From the NCBI GenBank assembly GCA_027486005.1, contig JAIXPZ010000027.1, positions 1-50,182 of the forward strand: a stretch of DNA of 50,182 nt, written 5' to 3'. Origin of the DNA: Legionellales bacterium. GTDB lineage: Bacteria; Pseudomonadota; Gammaproteobacteria; JAGOUN01. The notes under the pieces are model-generated. The model was not told the DNA's origin and did not search any database. It saw nothing but the letters and a program-made list of their open reading frames with translations. Both the position numbers and the translations under genes were made by a program. This document shows positions 7,701 to 16,519 of this stretch, one piece after another (position 1 is the stretch's first letter; each line of letters begins with the position of its first letter).

Positions 7701-10610
7701 CTCTTTAGATCGATTCCAAACGGCGCTGCCATGTTGTCTTATACATTGTTTTTCATTTTCTTGATAGTTTGCATCCACCATTTCTTTAATTTGAGGACTA
7801 TCTTGAGTCAATGTTCGGACTTGATTCGCCATGGCTTGTAATCGACTACTCTGCCCCGTATATAGCACTGACTCTGAAATTTCTCTTCTGAACGTTGTGA
7901 ATTTTTCTTGAATTGTTCGTTTGTTTTCCGCTTTTCCAGAAGCATACTGTGTTTGATAAGATCGCTCATTAGCGCGTCGATTTGCTTCAGCTTCACTTCG
8001 CGCATTATTCCAGAAAGCAACATCGCTCAATCTTTCTTCAATGCCGGTAATTTCCGCTTTATTCTTTTCATAAACAGGCTCAAGAAGACGGACAAAAATC
8101 ATTATTTGACTAAATGCACGTAATCGCGCAAATTCTGGAAAATATTGTGAGAATTCCTGATAATGTTCTGTCAGCGATTCTGCAAATACATACTCAGAGC
8201 TAAAACGATGCGCCTTTCCTAAAATACGTGTTACTTGGCGTGTTAATGCGTAAATGCTTGAAGCATTTTTTGTATTAATTTCAATTTTTCCTGTAGAACC
8301 GCATGTTTGCTTTAACAATAAAAAAGATGCTCTGCTTTCTTCTGGAAGAAGAATATCAGTGGATAACTCTTCATCTTCCCATACAGTTACCCAAGTGGCA
8401 CCTTCTCTTTTAAAAAAGATGATTGCATCGCCTTCTAAAGTACGTAAAGCTTCTTGTAAATTTCTATATTGTCCTCGTTGAAAAATAATCAAAGGCCAAC
8501 CTTCGTCCTCTTTTTCAGTATCCATCAAATTGCCATACGCATCACGTTCCATGGCATGTTTTTTGACAACCATCTTTACTTCTGGCACCACTACTTGTGT
8601 AACTTGCGAATAATTATAGCCCGTTGTATTCATCGCATAATTGGCTGCTGTCGCCTCTATCCAAAACCGATGCACTGCATGCTTATGTTGTGGCGCTGCA
8701 TGAAAGTCATGTACTATCGCTTTTAAGTGTGCGGGTAAACCTTCTAGCAAAGTATTCACTGACCGAAACGCGAACGGCGCTTGACCCTGTACTTCTTGCG
8801 ATACCGTCAAAAACTTTAATACATAATCCGTTAAAAACATGGTTTGGATTAAGGAGGTACCTTCTAATACCGCAGGTGCAAAACGCATTTGATTAAACGG
8901 ATGATATTGCATATCCGGATCAGCGGGATCTAAACTAAAAAAAGCAGCGCCAAGATGTTTTGAAAATAAAGTGCCTAAATCGGCCAAGGTAAACAATTTA
9001 TCATGGGCAGGCATTCCAGAACGCCACGGAGTTAATTGAAATTTAATCTCACCTGTATCGGGATTAAATTCCATGCCATCAAGTGATTTGAATTGACCGA
9101 GTGCTGGCAAATTGGGCACAGGCAAACCACGATCACGGCGCATCCAACCGTCTTCATCTCTATCTACAAAAACTGACGGTGCACTTAATAATTGAGTCAC
9201 ATGATTAAAATCTCGATGACCATTTTTAGCTAGCAAGGCAAGCATTAAATTTAATCGCAATTGAATCGTGACTTCTGGATAACTGATAGGGGTCAACCAG
9301 TTTTTCAATAATCCTTCATAGCCATAATAGAGCACTTTTTCTTTAGGAATGAATAATGTTTGCGGATTCGTTAGTGCTTTTTCTAATAGCGCATTTAAAT
9401 AGCGACGCATCCAAAAAACGGTTTCTCTGTGATGGTTAGAAATATCAATGTTAGATTCTACCGAAGTATAAAAAGGAAAAACATCCACAAGCACGTCAAC
9501 GCGATGCGTCAGTGCTTCAAAAATATTTTTCATTTCTGGCAAAACATAAGTATGAGCAGATAAGCATTTTAAAATGGTGACTAACGTTGATAACTCAAAA
9601 TATGGGGCCATATCGTGCGCGAAAGTATAGGCTGTCATCAACAACTGTAATGATAAATTTTCATCGGCCATACGTTCGTTAGCAGAACCAGCATTAAAAC
9701 TGGATAGTTGAAATAATAATGCCGCGCGCATAAAAAGATTAATTAAAACTTCTTTATCAACTCTTCCTGCTAAGGCCGGTATCCAATTCAGTACCTGATA
9801 GGCCGTATCTCGTATTGATTGTTCATGAAAATAGGCGTTGATATCGGTTTCATAACGATGGAGTAATCTAGCTTCTCGCAATTTGGCATTAAGCTCACGA
9901 CCCATAGTACTATTCGCATCTTCTTGAATAAATTGTTGCCGTGTACTTTCCACTTCAGCAGCTGTTTTTTCTTCGCCTTCAAAGCGTGACAATAAACTAT
10001 TAATTTCAGCTTCACCATGGCCCTCTGCAATATGCTTCCAATCCTGAGTAAATGCCTGCCAAGTAGCGCGTCGATAAGCAACACTTTGAAAAAAATTCAA
10101 CAATATAGGGAGTTGCATATCAGGAGCTTGTTCCGCATACAGGGTTATTCGTCTCACTTTATCAATGGTAAAGTCACCTTGAATAATGCTTTGCAACCCT
10201 GGTAAAGGTGATGTCAGGAAAATATCCATCGGTGTGCCAATCGTCTGTAAATGCTGACGTGCCATATCTCCCTCTGCTAAGGGGTGCGATTGATAACGCT
10301 GCGTCAATGATTCATGTTGTCGCTTAAAACTGGCCGAAAAAGATTCGCTTCGAGAGTCTAAATAACCATCGACAACGGTGGCTTCGGCATTGACTTCACC
10401 GTCTTGCTGCATCTCTTCATATTGGGCATCCAATACTGCACGTCTTTCTGGATCAAGTAAAATACTATACCCTTCATTTAATTGTGACATAATGTCAGTA
10501 CTGCCGCGAAGATCGGGATGATTCTGACGTGCAAGTCTTCTATAAGCACTTGTAATCACTCGGGGGGAAGCATCTCGTGAGACACCAAGAAGATCGTAAT
10601 AATTTTGCAT
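4701..10610 (-). CDS. giant J-domain, coiled-coil protein (1969 aa) downstream of dotO
   Basis: Residues 1-65 form a J domain (YYDLLGVSRDAS, then NHPDLRG with the HPD tripeptide and LNEGYSILLDPERRAVLD), which stimulates Hsp70 ATPase. A long region of unknown family follows (about 70-1200). Two Gln/Glu/Arg-rich coiled coils lie at about 1212-1270 and 1614-1725, then a Ser/Asp/Gly-rich linker near 1800-1825, then a compact 140-residue end domain (KRKKVKGHSLHNMSDALRHN onward). There is no signal peptide or membrane segment. AGGA lies six bases before the ATG. It sits 158 bases after the icmB stop on the same strand, suggesting co-expression with the Dot/Icm operon. It may be an effector, a toxin with a variable end domain, or a scaffold. 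No close family is recognised outside the J domain. Confidence 0.85.
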   Translation of the reverse strand: MQNYYDLLGVSRDASPRVITSAYRRLARQNHPDLRGSTDIMSQLNEGYSILLDPERRAVLDAQYEEMQQDGEVNAEATVVDGYLDSRSESFSASFKRQHESLTQRYQSHPLAEGDMARQHLQTIGTPMDIFLTSPLPGLQSIIQGDFTIDKVRRITLYAEQAPDMQLPILLNFFQSVAYRRATWQAFTQDWKHIAEGHGEAEINSLLSRFEGEEKTAAEVESTRQQFIQEDANSTMGRELNAKLREARLLHRYETDINAYFHEQSIRDTAYQVLNWIPALAGRVDKEVLINLFMRAALLFQLSSFNAGSANERMADENLSLQLLMTAYTFAHDMAPYFELSTLVTILKCLSAHTYVLPEMKNIFEALTHRVDVLVDVFPFYTSVESNIDISNHHRETVFWMRRYLNALLEKALTNPQTLFIPKEKVLYYGYEGLLKNWLTPISYPEVTIQLRLNLMLALLAKNGHRDFNHVTQLLSAPSVFVDRDEDGWMRRDRGLPVPNLPALGQFKSLDGMEFNPDTGEIKFQLTPWRSGMPAHDKLFTLADLGTLFSKHLGAAFFSLDPADPDMQYHPFNQMRFAPAVLEGTSLIQTMFLTDYVLKFLTVSQEVQGQAPFAFRSVNTLLEGLPAHLKAIVHDFHAAPQHKHAVHRFWIEATAANYAMNTTGYNYSQVTQVVVPEVKMVVKKHAMERDAYGNLMDTEKEDEGWPLIIFQRGQYRNLQEALRTLEGDAIIFFKREGATWVTVWEDEELSTDILLPEESRASFLLLKQTCGSTGKIEINTKNASSIYALTRQVTRILGKAHRFSSEYVFAESLTEHYQEFSQYFPEFARLRAFSQIMIFVRLLEPVYEKNKAEITGIEERLSDVAFWNNARSEAEANRRANERSYQTQYASGKAENKRTIQEKFTTFRREISESVLYTGQSSRLQAMANQVRTLTQDSPQIKEMVDANYQENEKQCIRQHGSAVWNRSKEGIRQQLQAMRSQWVKEGNEAIKNGLIESFTSALPSESSWTIQRFVSRMMDYGDVSELATLLARNEYNKILTEIASSYPFSVSTNEIKSILESRGSVDDLAERLTTWQFSALSPQAQEIYQRHLASIREAKSELRRQLASRKLLGENLVALGANAEHDFDIQRSEEAKLWIPASIHQDTEDGHHRLVYGGVSLTPKVEAMDSASGKILIQEVFSSSRVREPKTSQEVMTGQNFLQENPPGKLAELAQEQWAAEERARILAEEQARRLKQEADERARQQRIVDERRQAEERERIRQREERKAMFIGQGDVQSNVRSGRSAVSMLNAQVVNQTVALSERLSSGGTGINAFNQTSRDDARDTLVEGFGIILEEDQLFHQYITDAQGNTQSHLRVIFYPADGQQGWPAITAADYLIQRARSLGRDDLIRKLKDKGIQESSGTQGDALTSRLIEDRYNRLRTIITGAAPYYAGTESYNRTVIFRDTVNSILQEYKSRIFSWRSNTSKEFIRKWTQLTSAQQTAGKLDRLVFAISELMQEKNNVAGKSRLRDSLLKFWHTGLYLMAGEERFIDKLIEESSRFLSTPLYPVEMRASHPQSQDTVGSYLLRVLVERKNTTKIAALLTKGIEPPIDVILPKGLQSFGERNRIVERQRQWELQRQSEIQRQREEQQREAEAERVRQQQLATEKLKQQEKQEQERKLAEEQRQEKDKQREIQRQQAEERQREEERIRQLSPEEKKREERRAKKQQQERDKKLIEDRLIVLKRWSSQQPVARVEEKADVQQSEGPVNQEKQAIEQSNMTWFEHREKRREEQKRASALEKQSVSLNREEATVGGNDGGDSSGTESSDEGSVVSLGDSKVTMYKRKKVKGHSLHNMSDALRHNVVLALQEAGILDHDEELTEEAVRRSEPAMKEGRLLVNKTVEAELTKNGSHIGSWEKRKTQTIEISTGQCIQIHFYKNKVTNEINYNHRDFKVKNPVSATMTDGKKYKESELDLLLNSRKLK

Positions 10611-10682
10611 AATAATCCTAAAAAAATAAGATACTTAGAAAACAAACCAAAAAAATTGGTTGCATTACGGGCAGGGGTGTAA

Positions 10683-10720
10683 ATTGTATCGTAGAAATAC
10701 TTAACGTTTTATGAAGTTAA
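10683..10720 (-). promoter_or_regulatory. candidate control region of the J-domain gene
   Basis: Between icmB and the J-domain gene the minus strand has a TACAAT that could serve as a -10 box (10688 to 10683). An inverted repeat TTAAC/GTTAA (10701-10705 and 10716-10720) lies where an activator might bind. The -35 is poor, so an independent promoter would need an activator; read-through from icmB is equally possible. Confidence 0.25.
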
Positions 10721-10768
10721 TGTTTGGTTTTTTTGTAACTTATCTTTGTAGATAATCAGATAATACCT

Positions 10769-13700
10769 TTACAACACCGATAACTTTTTCACATCAGGAT
10801 TAGCGCTATAAGCCAATAAAATTTCTGACATTAATTCTTCGACAATGCCAATATTATCAATATCTTCAATCATCGCAGAACTTTCTTTTGCTTTAACCAA
10901 ACGATCTTCCACAATAGGCTTAACCGTTCCCGAAGGAAAAAGGTTCGCTAGAACTCGGCGCGCTTCTACTGGGCCTATACGGGTATATAAACGATTGCGC
11001 AACTCTACGTCTTCTGTCGTGGTACTGAATGCCCATAATTCAATTGGGCCTACTGTGCTTGTGAGTAATTGAGTATTCATACCAAGCTTTGTTGCAAATT
11101 GTGCTAAGAATGTTGCGCCCCCGGCTCGTGGACCATGCACCCGAGTTTTAAGCGCAATTCTTGCGGTTTCACTTAAACCAAATATTTCTGTGGCTTTGCG
11201 AATCGATTGTTCAGGACCTGCATCCATAATATAAATTGAAGTAGCGAACTCAACCATCACAGAATCAAAGTCATCGACTGATTGCGAAATTAATGCAATC
11301 TGCACATTCCATTTTCGACCTTCACGCATGTCTATAATTACCTGATCACGGACGGACGCCGCTTTTGAAGTGCGATGAAATTCGTCATAGACAATACGTT
11401 TAGCATCTTCGCGTATTTCCGCAATTCTCTCACGATGGTATGCCTGGTACAGCTCTGGCATATTTTTTGCATTTTCTTCAGTTAAATAGTAATGATTCGC
11501 CAACACATAACGGGCCAACATATACATCACTGCTGTTTGCCTATCCGCCGCATCACCACCGCTCTTGGCAACTTCATCTAAGTCTAAAGAAACTATCCTG
11601 GATTCGCCTAAATCAAATTGCGTTACTGACGCGATGATAGGATATTCGCGTACTGCACTTGAAATCATACGACCAAATGCTTTTACTAAAGATTCGCCCG
11701 TGGGAGCTTGTACTTGGCCATATAAATCTTCTACAGCAGTTGTACGACAAATCGCCGCGGCGTCAGCCAGCAAAGGAACTGCATAACGCTGCGCTAAAGA
11801 GGCTTCATGAATAAACCCTGCAGTAAACAACGCGTCGGTTATTTCCCACCAAGTGGTGTGCGTATCTTTAATGAAACTAATATCAGCCAAGACTTCATCA
11901 ACATCGAACAACATGCCTGGCGTATAAAGCCGTGGTTTACCTGTGTCAGCATATATTTTATATAATTCGTCAAGCACCAACCCAGCCATATCAGATATTC
12001 CATCGTAAGGACGCTGCGCTCCCAATGGCGTGACAAGAAGCGTCACTAAATTCACTAAAAAGCTGCGTTCTTGGGGTGTTGGAAAACGATTGCCAAGTTG
12101 AGTATCTAAAGGATTAATCGCAAACTCAGGGGTCATTCTTAAACGATGGTACCCCACAAGATGCTGTTGATTTCGTGGTAACGCTTCTTTTAGCAACGAA
12201 ATCAATCCACTACTCGAAGGCCCCACATCAATAATGGCAATTCTTGGTAGACGCTTCACCCCTGCCGATAAACATAATCCTAAATTTAACGCATTGGACA
12301 AAACAGATTTACCAGAACCTGGACGCGCATAAAGTAAATCAATCCACGTGGTTTGCTGGCTAGACCCGGGTTGAAATGGCCAGGCCTTGCCATCCGGCGA
12401 ACGAAAAATAAGAGAACCATAGGTCCACGTTGATGCAGGCCGGGTAAATGGCAGCATCGTAACAACCTCATTTAAAGGCGCGGCAGCTGTATTAGCAACA
12501 CTCGAAGTACTCACTGCGGGTAAAGTAGAAACAAAACCACCAAATGCATCACCGCATAACTCCGCCACTTCACAGGCTCCCCAACCTTGCACTGCTTTAA
12601 CCAGCTCCGCTGTTCTGATGCGCAACAAGCGAACGTTATCTGCCGGGGCCCAAGTAGTTAATGTCACCCGCAACTTTACCACTGGAGTATCAGAATTTAC
12701 TTCAAGATGCTGCAACATTTTGGTTGCGTCACTGATTAAATTATTATGCTTTGAGGCAAAACTTAAAACACTTGAAATCATTGCTTTGAACCGAACAGCA
12801 TCTAAACCAGAACTATCTAATTGATAAGCAATACGCCAAGGAACTTGCGTGGGCAATACGCGGTTAAATAAAGTAAGAAATCCTTTTACTTCTTGCGGAA
12901 ATAAATCAATAAATATAGGGCTATAAATAGCATCTCCGACACGAATCGTGCGAATATCAACCGCGTCTGCATCTCGAGGGAAAATTTGTTGGGCTAATCT
13001 AGGAAACAATAATCCTGAAAGTTCCGCATATTTTCCATTAGCAAGAACTCGTGGAGGAACACGATCTCCAGGTAAAACAGCCCGCCAATCTTTTCCTGTA
13101 TGCTCCGGCTCACTCATTACACGAATACTGTACAAAGCCTCATGCACTTCTAATAACTTGCAATAAATCCCTAAGGCAGTCAAATCATTCACCATAGAGC
13201 GCGCAAACGATTCATGCGCATTGCGAATATCTGGGATAGCAGCAATAATATTTTGTGCATTGAGTGGCCGTGGATATTTACTTTCATTAATAGCTTTGAT
13301 CTTATCTTTCTGCGCTTTACTTTGCTGCTCTTGGGCTAAACTTGTTGGATGAGTCCATAACACAAAATACACTGTTTCTTTAGCACAATAACTAGAAATC
13401 ACTTTTTCACGTTCCGCGAATAAATCATTTAACGATAATTGTAGACGCTGGGCAGTTGCTTTAGCAGGCGCTAACATTTCACTGATTTGCTGCATTGCTT
13501 TTGCACGATCGTAACTAAATACTACTTGAAAAGAATGGCCACGACGACCTAATGAAGTTTGTAATGTTTGCGTTAAACCTGCATGAATCTGATTAAACTC
13601 ATCTGTACCAATTAACCGACTAACGCCTTCTATACTAATCAATGAAACTAAAGATCCATCTCTAGCCACTAAGCTAAATTCGCTGTCTGCACTTTCTATT

Positions 13701-13801
13701 TCACAATAATCTTCGCATGAAGTCTTTATTCCGCTAGCAAACCACGCAAGGAGCGAATCAACATTATTGAGAAGTCTATCGACAATATTCATGGTAACCA
13801 C
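10769..13801 (-). CDS. icmB: Dot/Icm VirB4-like ATPase IcmB (DotO)
   Basis: This is the cytoplasmic ATPase that, with DotB, energises the type IVB channel. Walker A is YARPGSGKSVLSNA near residue 497, and Walker B is RIVYDEFHRTS near 803, as in VirB4/TrbE-type enzymes. At 1010 aa it has the usual length of DotO. It lies five bases after icmJ on the minus strand, in the conserved order icmD-J-B. In Legionella the following genes are tphA and icmF; here the J-domain giant follows instead. There is no sign of decay. Confidence 0.96.
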   Translation of the reverse strand: MVTMNIVDRLLNNVDSLLAWFASGIKTSCEDYCEIESADSEFSLVARDGSLVSLISIEGVSRLIGTDEFNQIHAGLTQTLQTSLGRRGHSFQVVFSYDRAKAMQQISEMLAPAKATAQRLQLSLNDLFAEREKVISSYCAKETVYFVLWTHPTSLAQEQQSKAQKDKIKAINESKYPRPLNAQNIIAAIPDIRNAHESFARSMVNDLTALGIYCKLLEVHEALYSIRVMSEPEHTGKDWRAVLPGDRVPPRVLANGKYAELSGLLFPRLAQQIFPRDADAVDIRTIRVGDAIYSPIFIDLFPQEVKGFLTLFNRVLPTQVPWRIAYQLDSSGLDAVRFKAMISSVLSFASKHNNLISDATKMLQHLEVNSDTPVVKLRVTLTTWAPADNVRLLRIRTAELVKAVQGWGACEVAELCGDAFGGFVSTLPAVSTSSVANTAAAPLNEVVTMLPFTRPASTWTYGSLIFRSPDGKAWPFQPGSSQQTTWIDLLYARPGSGKSVLSNALNLGLCLSAGVKRLPRIAIIDVGPSSSGLISLLKEALPRNQQHLVGYHRLRMTPEFAINPLDTQLGNRFPTPQERSFLVNLVTLLVTPLGAQRPYDGISDMAGLVLDELYKIYADTGKPRLYTPGMLFDVDEVLADISFIKDTHTTWWEITDALFTAGFIHEASLAQRYAVPLLADAAAICRTTAVEDLYGQVQAPTGESLVKAFGRMISSAVREYPIIASVTQFDLGESRIVSLDLDEVAKSGGDAADRQTAVMYMLARYVLANHYYLTEENAKNMPELYQAYHRERIAEIREDAKRIVYDEFHRTSKAASVRDQVIIDMREGRKWNVQIALISQSVDDFDSVMVEFATSIYIMDAGPEQSIRKATEIFGLSETARIALKTRVHGPRAGGATFLAQFATKLGMNTQLLTSTVGPIELWAFSTTTEDVELRNRLYTRIGPVEARRVLANLFPSGTVKPIVEDRLVKAKESSAMIEDIDNIGIVEELMSEILLAYSANPDVKKLSVL

Positions 13802-13806
13802 TTTCC

Positions 13807-14424
13807 CTAGGATAACACAGCCATTTTACTCATTGCAGATTTCGACCACACATCAAGTTGTTTACCAAATTTGACTTGCAATGGCAGCAAACGCACATCT
13901 TTTAAAAAAGGCTGCAGCGTTTTTGGCTTAGGAAGCGATTGATACTCGACAAGTATCGCGCCCAGTTTTCTTGGGTCTGAACCACCCTCGCCTAAAATTG
14001 CCTCTATTGGTTTATTCCGGGCTTTTAAATTTCTATAGATAATTTGCGCATTATCTTGGTATTCCGTTCTACTATTCATGGCGCAAAAAATAACATGGCA
14101 AAAACTATTTAAATGTTCTTGAGAAATTTCAGGTAGAAAAATGAGTTGCCCACCACTCATATCGTCCAAGCCAATAGATTCTAAAAAAAAACACTGCGAA
14201 CAAAACCCACACGCCGTTACTAAATTAGCCGCTTTATTGTTTTCATAGTTTTGATCGTGATTAATAACATCCATATACTTTTTTGCTTGGAACTCACAGT
14301 ACTGACATGTATAGCGATCCCTTTGCCAAATTTTCTCAGCAAGCTTTCGAAAACTAGGACTTAGGCGACGTGCGATAAATCGTTGCCAATTCGCCGGACT
14401 TGCTTGTAATGATAGTGGTCGCAT
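13807..14424 (-). CDS. icmJ: Dot/Icm coupling-complex protein IcmJ (DotN)
   Basis: The 205-aa protein has the four zinc-binding cysteines of DotN as two CxxC pairs (YTCQYCEF and ACGFCSQC) in an HNH-like fold, at about residues 39-80. DotN binds DotL and DotM in the inner-membrane coupling complex that collects substrates. The gene lies between icmD and icmB, as in other Legionellales. A possible terminator hairpin precedes it. Confidence 0.94.
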   Translation of the reverse strand: MRPLSLQASPANWQRFIARRLSPSFRKLAEKIWQRDRYTCQYCEFQAKKYMDVINHDQNYENNKAANLVTACGFCSQCFFLESIGLDDMSGGQLIFLPEISQEHLNSFCHVIFCAMNSRTEYQDNAQIIYRNLKARNKPIEAILGEGGSDPRKLGAILVEYQSLPKPKTLQPFLKDVRLLPLQVKFGKQLDVWSKSAMSKMAVLS

Positions 14425-14468
14425 AGTTTATCCAGTCTTTAGAATTACATAACCCACCACGTAAAAGA

Positions 14469-14486
14469 GCAATCACAAGGGATTGC
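14469..14486 (-). terminator. hairpin between icmD and icmJ
   Basis: On the minus strand GCAATC, a six-base loop and GATTGC form a stem followed by TCTTTTA. It lies between the icmD stop and the icmJ start, so it may be an attenuator that reduces icmJ-icmB transcription relative to the membrane genes, or simply an RNA-stability stem. Confidence 0.4.
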
Positions 14487-14521
14487 CCCTATAAATCTGC
14501 GTGCACTAACCACAGTAAAAA

Positions 14522-14920
14522 TTAAAAATCTGTAATACCTGATATACCTGCCGCTGTTGCATTATTCGCGCCAAACAATGTATTCCCTGCAACTGTGAAA
14601 AAAGACGGCAAGAAAATAAGTGCAGCAGCAACAAACATGAGTGCAATCGGCACACCGACAGTGATTTGCTGTGGATTATCTTTGTGCGCTTTAAATTTCA
14701 AAATAGAGGCAACCGCAAACCCTAACCCCGCGATATAAGAAGCCGCCGTAATTAACTTAGCCATACTATCAAATGTAGCGGTGACATTATCGGCAACCGT
14801 TCCTATATCCGCTGTAGATTGTGCATAAGCAGCTCCAGAAAAAAGTACTCCTACCATCACAAATAAAACGAACACCGCTTTTAGCCATTCCGCAACACTA
14901 TTTTTAAGCTGATTTTTCAT
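14522..14920 (-). CDS. icmD: Dot/Icm inner-membrane protein IcmD (DotP)
   Basis: This 132-aa hydrophobic protein starts with a cleavable-looking signal segment (AVFVLFVMVGVLFSGAAYAQ) and has two further membrane segments (about residues 57-77 and 88-108). Size, topology and position between icmC and icmJ match IcmD. It is distantly similar to IcmC in its loop pattern (FKAHKDNPQQ against YGEMRTSMSSQ), as known for these two proteins. Its exact role in the channel is not settled. Confidence 0.9.
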   Translation of the reverse strand: MKNQLKNSVAEWLKAVFVLFVMVGVLFSGAAYAQSTADIGTVADNVTATFDSMAKLITAASYIAGLGFAVASILKFKAHKDNPQQITVGVPIALMFVAAALIFLPSFFTVAGNTLFGANNATAAGISGITDF

Positions 14921-15002
14921 TTCACCATCCTCTTGATACTATTATTACAATCTTAACTAATACACCTCTATCGAATCAAGCATATTATTTTAAATCAACT
15001 TA

Positions 15003-15584
15003 TTAGCCCACCAAGGTATTAACGAGTACTTCCCATGTTCCATAAATATTAATTGCCAATAACCCCCCCACAACAAACGTCAATCCTTTTCCAATGCTGC
15101 CGGGCTGAGCACCGTGTCCTCCTGCACTATTCAACAAAAGCAGTCCGCGAATGAACGCAATCACTCCGACTACCTGCATAATTAAGACTACTGAGGATAC
15201 TAAAGCGTCCGTACTGCTTGTATCTGAAGAATAGGTAAGCGGTGATGAATAGCCAAATAATGTCTGCAAGCCGATCTGGTATCCGGAAACGAAAAAAATC
15301 AGAATAGTACCCACGGTTATAGTAATCAATGGCGGCCAAAGATTGGTTTGACTTGACATGGACGTGCGCATTTCACCGTACTCTTTTAGCTTATAGATAC
15401 CTTTAAGTACCAATGTAAACCCCAGAACATAAGCACCCGCGGTGAACATTGCTAAGAGATTAGGCATCGTTTCAGCAATATTGACAATCATTTGTTCAAT
15501 ATCGAGAGACGAAGCATCGGGCACGGAGCTGCAAGCGCTCAGAAATAATGGTAAAATAAGTGCAATGAAAAAATTAACTGCCAT
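15003..15584 (-). CDS. icmC: Dot/Icm inner-membrane protein IcmC (DotE)
   Basis: The protein has 193 aa with an N-terminal membrane or signal segment ending in a lipobox-like LSAC, and three further membrane segments (about 45-65, 85-105, 130-150). Its start overlaps the end of icmG by 11 bases, so the two are probably translationally coupled. Order and size are those of IcmC/DotE. Whether the LSAC cysteine is actually lipidated is unknown. Confidence 0.9.
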   Translation of the reverse strand: MAVNFFIALILPLFLSACSSVPDASSLDIEQMIVNIAETMPNLLAMFTAGAYVLGFTLVLKGIYKLKEYGEMRTSMSSQTNLWPPLITITVGTILIFFVSGYQIGLQTLFGYSSPLTYSSDTSSTDALVSSVVLIMQVVGVIAFIRGLLLLNSAGGHGAQPGSIGKGLTFVVGGLLAINIYGTWEVLVNTLVG

Positions 15585-16491
15585 ATTTAATTACCGTTCC
15601 AGACGCTGTAGTCACATTACCTGAATAAGGATCAATAGCGACTACTGCACCAAGCCCAGGTATGTCGTCGCCTATCATCACAGTCACCGTACTTCCATCG
15701 CCGGTTTGCAACCAAGCCCGCTGTGGAACGACAGCTTCAACGGAATACTGAGGGGCTTCAGGCAAAGATTGCGCCAATTGCGGTAGCGGTGATACATGCG
15801 CAGGCATTTCTTTCTTTTTTAACGTCACTACTTGCTGTGATAAGCCCTCTACTGTTTGAGTCGATTGATTCAGAGTAGATTCTAAGCCTACAACACGACC
15901 AGAAAGCTCAGTCATTTGTTGGGTTAATATTTGATTTTGCTTTTGAACAGCTTCAAGTACTTGAGTTAATTTGGTCTCATTATTTGCAATCGTCGTTAGA
16001 TCGGTTTTCAATTGATTGTGGTTTGTTGCAACACTGGGCGTCGCAAGAGTGGGCGCAGTCATCACTGGCTCAGTTTTAGGCGAAGTGCTTGGCTCAAACA
16101 CTGCTTTAGTGAGATCTGCCTTAGTCAAATCCGACCCAACTCTTTGCGTAACAGTCTCCACTTTATTTGACAATGCTGGAGCTGATGTTATTTGACCAAA
16201 AGAGGCTTGCGACTGACTACCACTTCCAACAAGCTTCAAGAGACCGAATAGTAAAATAATGACTACAATGGCAATGATAATCCAATGTTTGCGCTTGAGC
16301 TGTTTGAATGCTGCAAAACGTTGCGTGATTGAGGGCTTTTCAAGCGCGGTTGCTGAAGACGCATCATCCGATGGTTGAGAAGATTGTTCAATATCCATCG
16401 CCGCTAACTCGCGATCAATATCTTCATCCGTAATATGAAACTCTTCTTCTTCGCCTTCTGTAAAAGCCATTTTGTCTTTATCGCTCATCAC
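15574..16491 (-). CDS. icmG: Dot/Icm inner-membrane protein IcmG (DotF)
   Basis: DotF is a bitopic protein of the core complex that contacts DotG and has been implicated in substrate handling. The 305-aa sequence shows an acidic cytoplasmic N-terminus (EGEEEEFHITDEDIDRELA), one membrane helix at about 74-92 (WIIIAIVVIILLFGLLKLV), a periplasmic coiled coil (about 165-230) and a small C-terminal domain. It lies 28 bases after icmE and overlaps icmC. Length is within the family range. Confidence 0.92.
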   Translation of the reverse strand: MMSDKDKMAFTEGEEEEFHITDEDIDRELAAMDIEQSSQPSDDASSATALEKPSITQRFAAFKQLKRKHWIIIAIVVIILLFGLLKLVGSGSQSQASFGQITSAPALSNKVETVTQRVGSDLTKADLTKAVFEPSTSPKTEPVMTAPTLATPSVATNHNQLKTDLTTIANNETKLTQVLEAVQKQNQILTQQMTELSGRVVGLESTLNQSTQTVEGLSQQVVTLKKKEMPAHVSPLPQLAQSLPEAPQYSVEAVVPQRAWLQTGDGSTVTVMIGDDIPGLGAVVAIDPYSGNVTTASGTVIKYGS

Positions 16492-16519
16492 GCTCTCCTT
16501 TTATTCATCATATTTATTC

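Noticed and set aside
15512-15584. IcmC as a separate lipoprotein of unknown type
   Set aside because: The LSAC lipobox-like motif is present, but length, membrane segments and operon position all fit IcmC/DotE.
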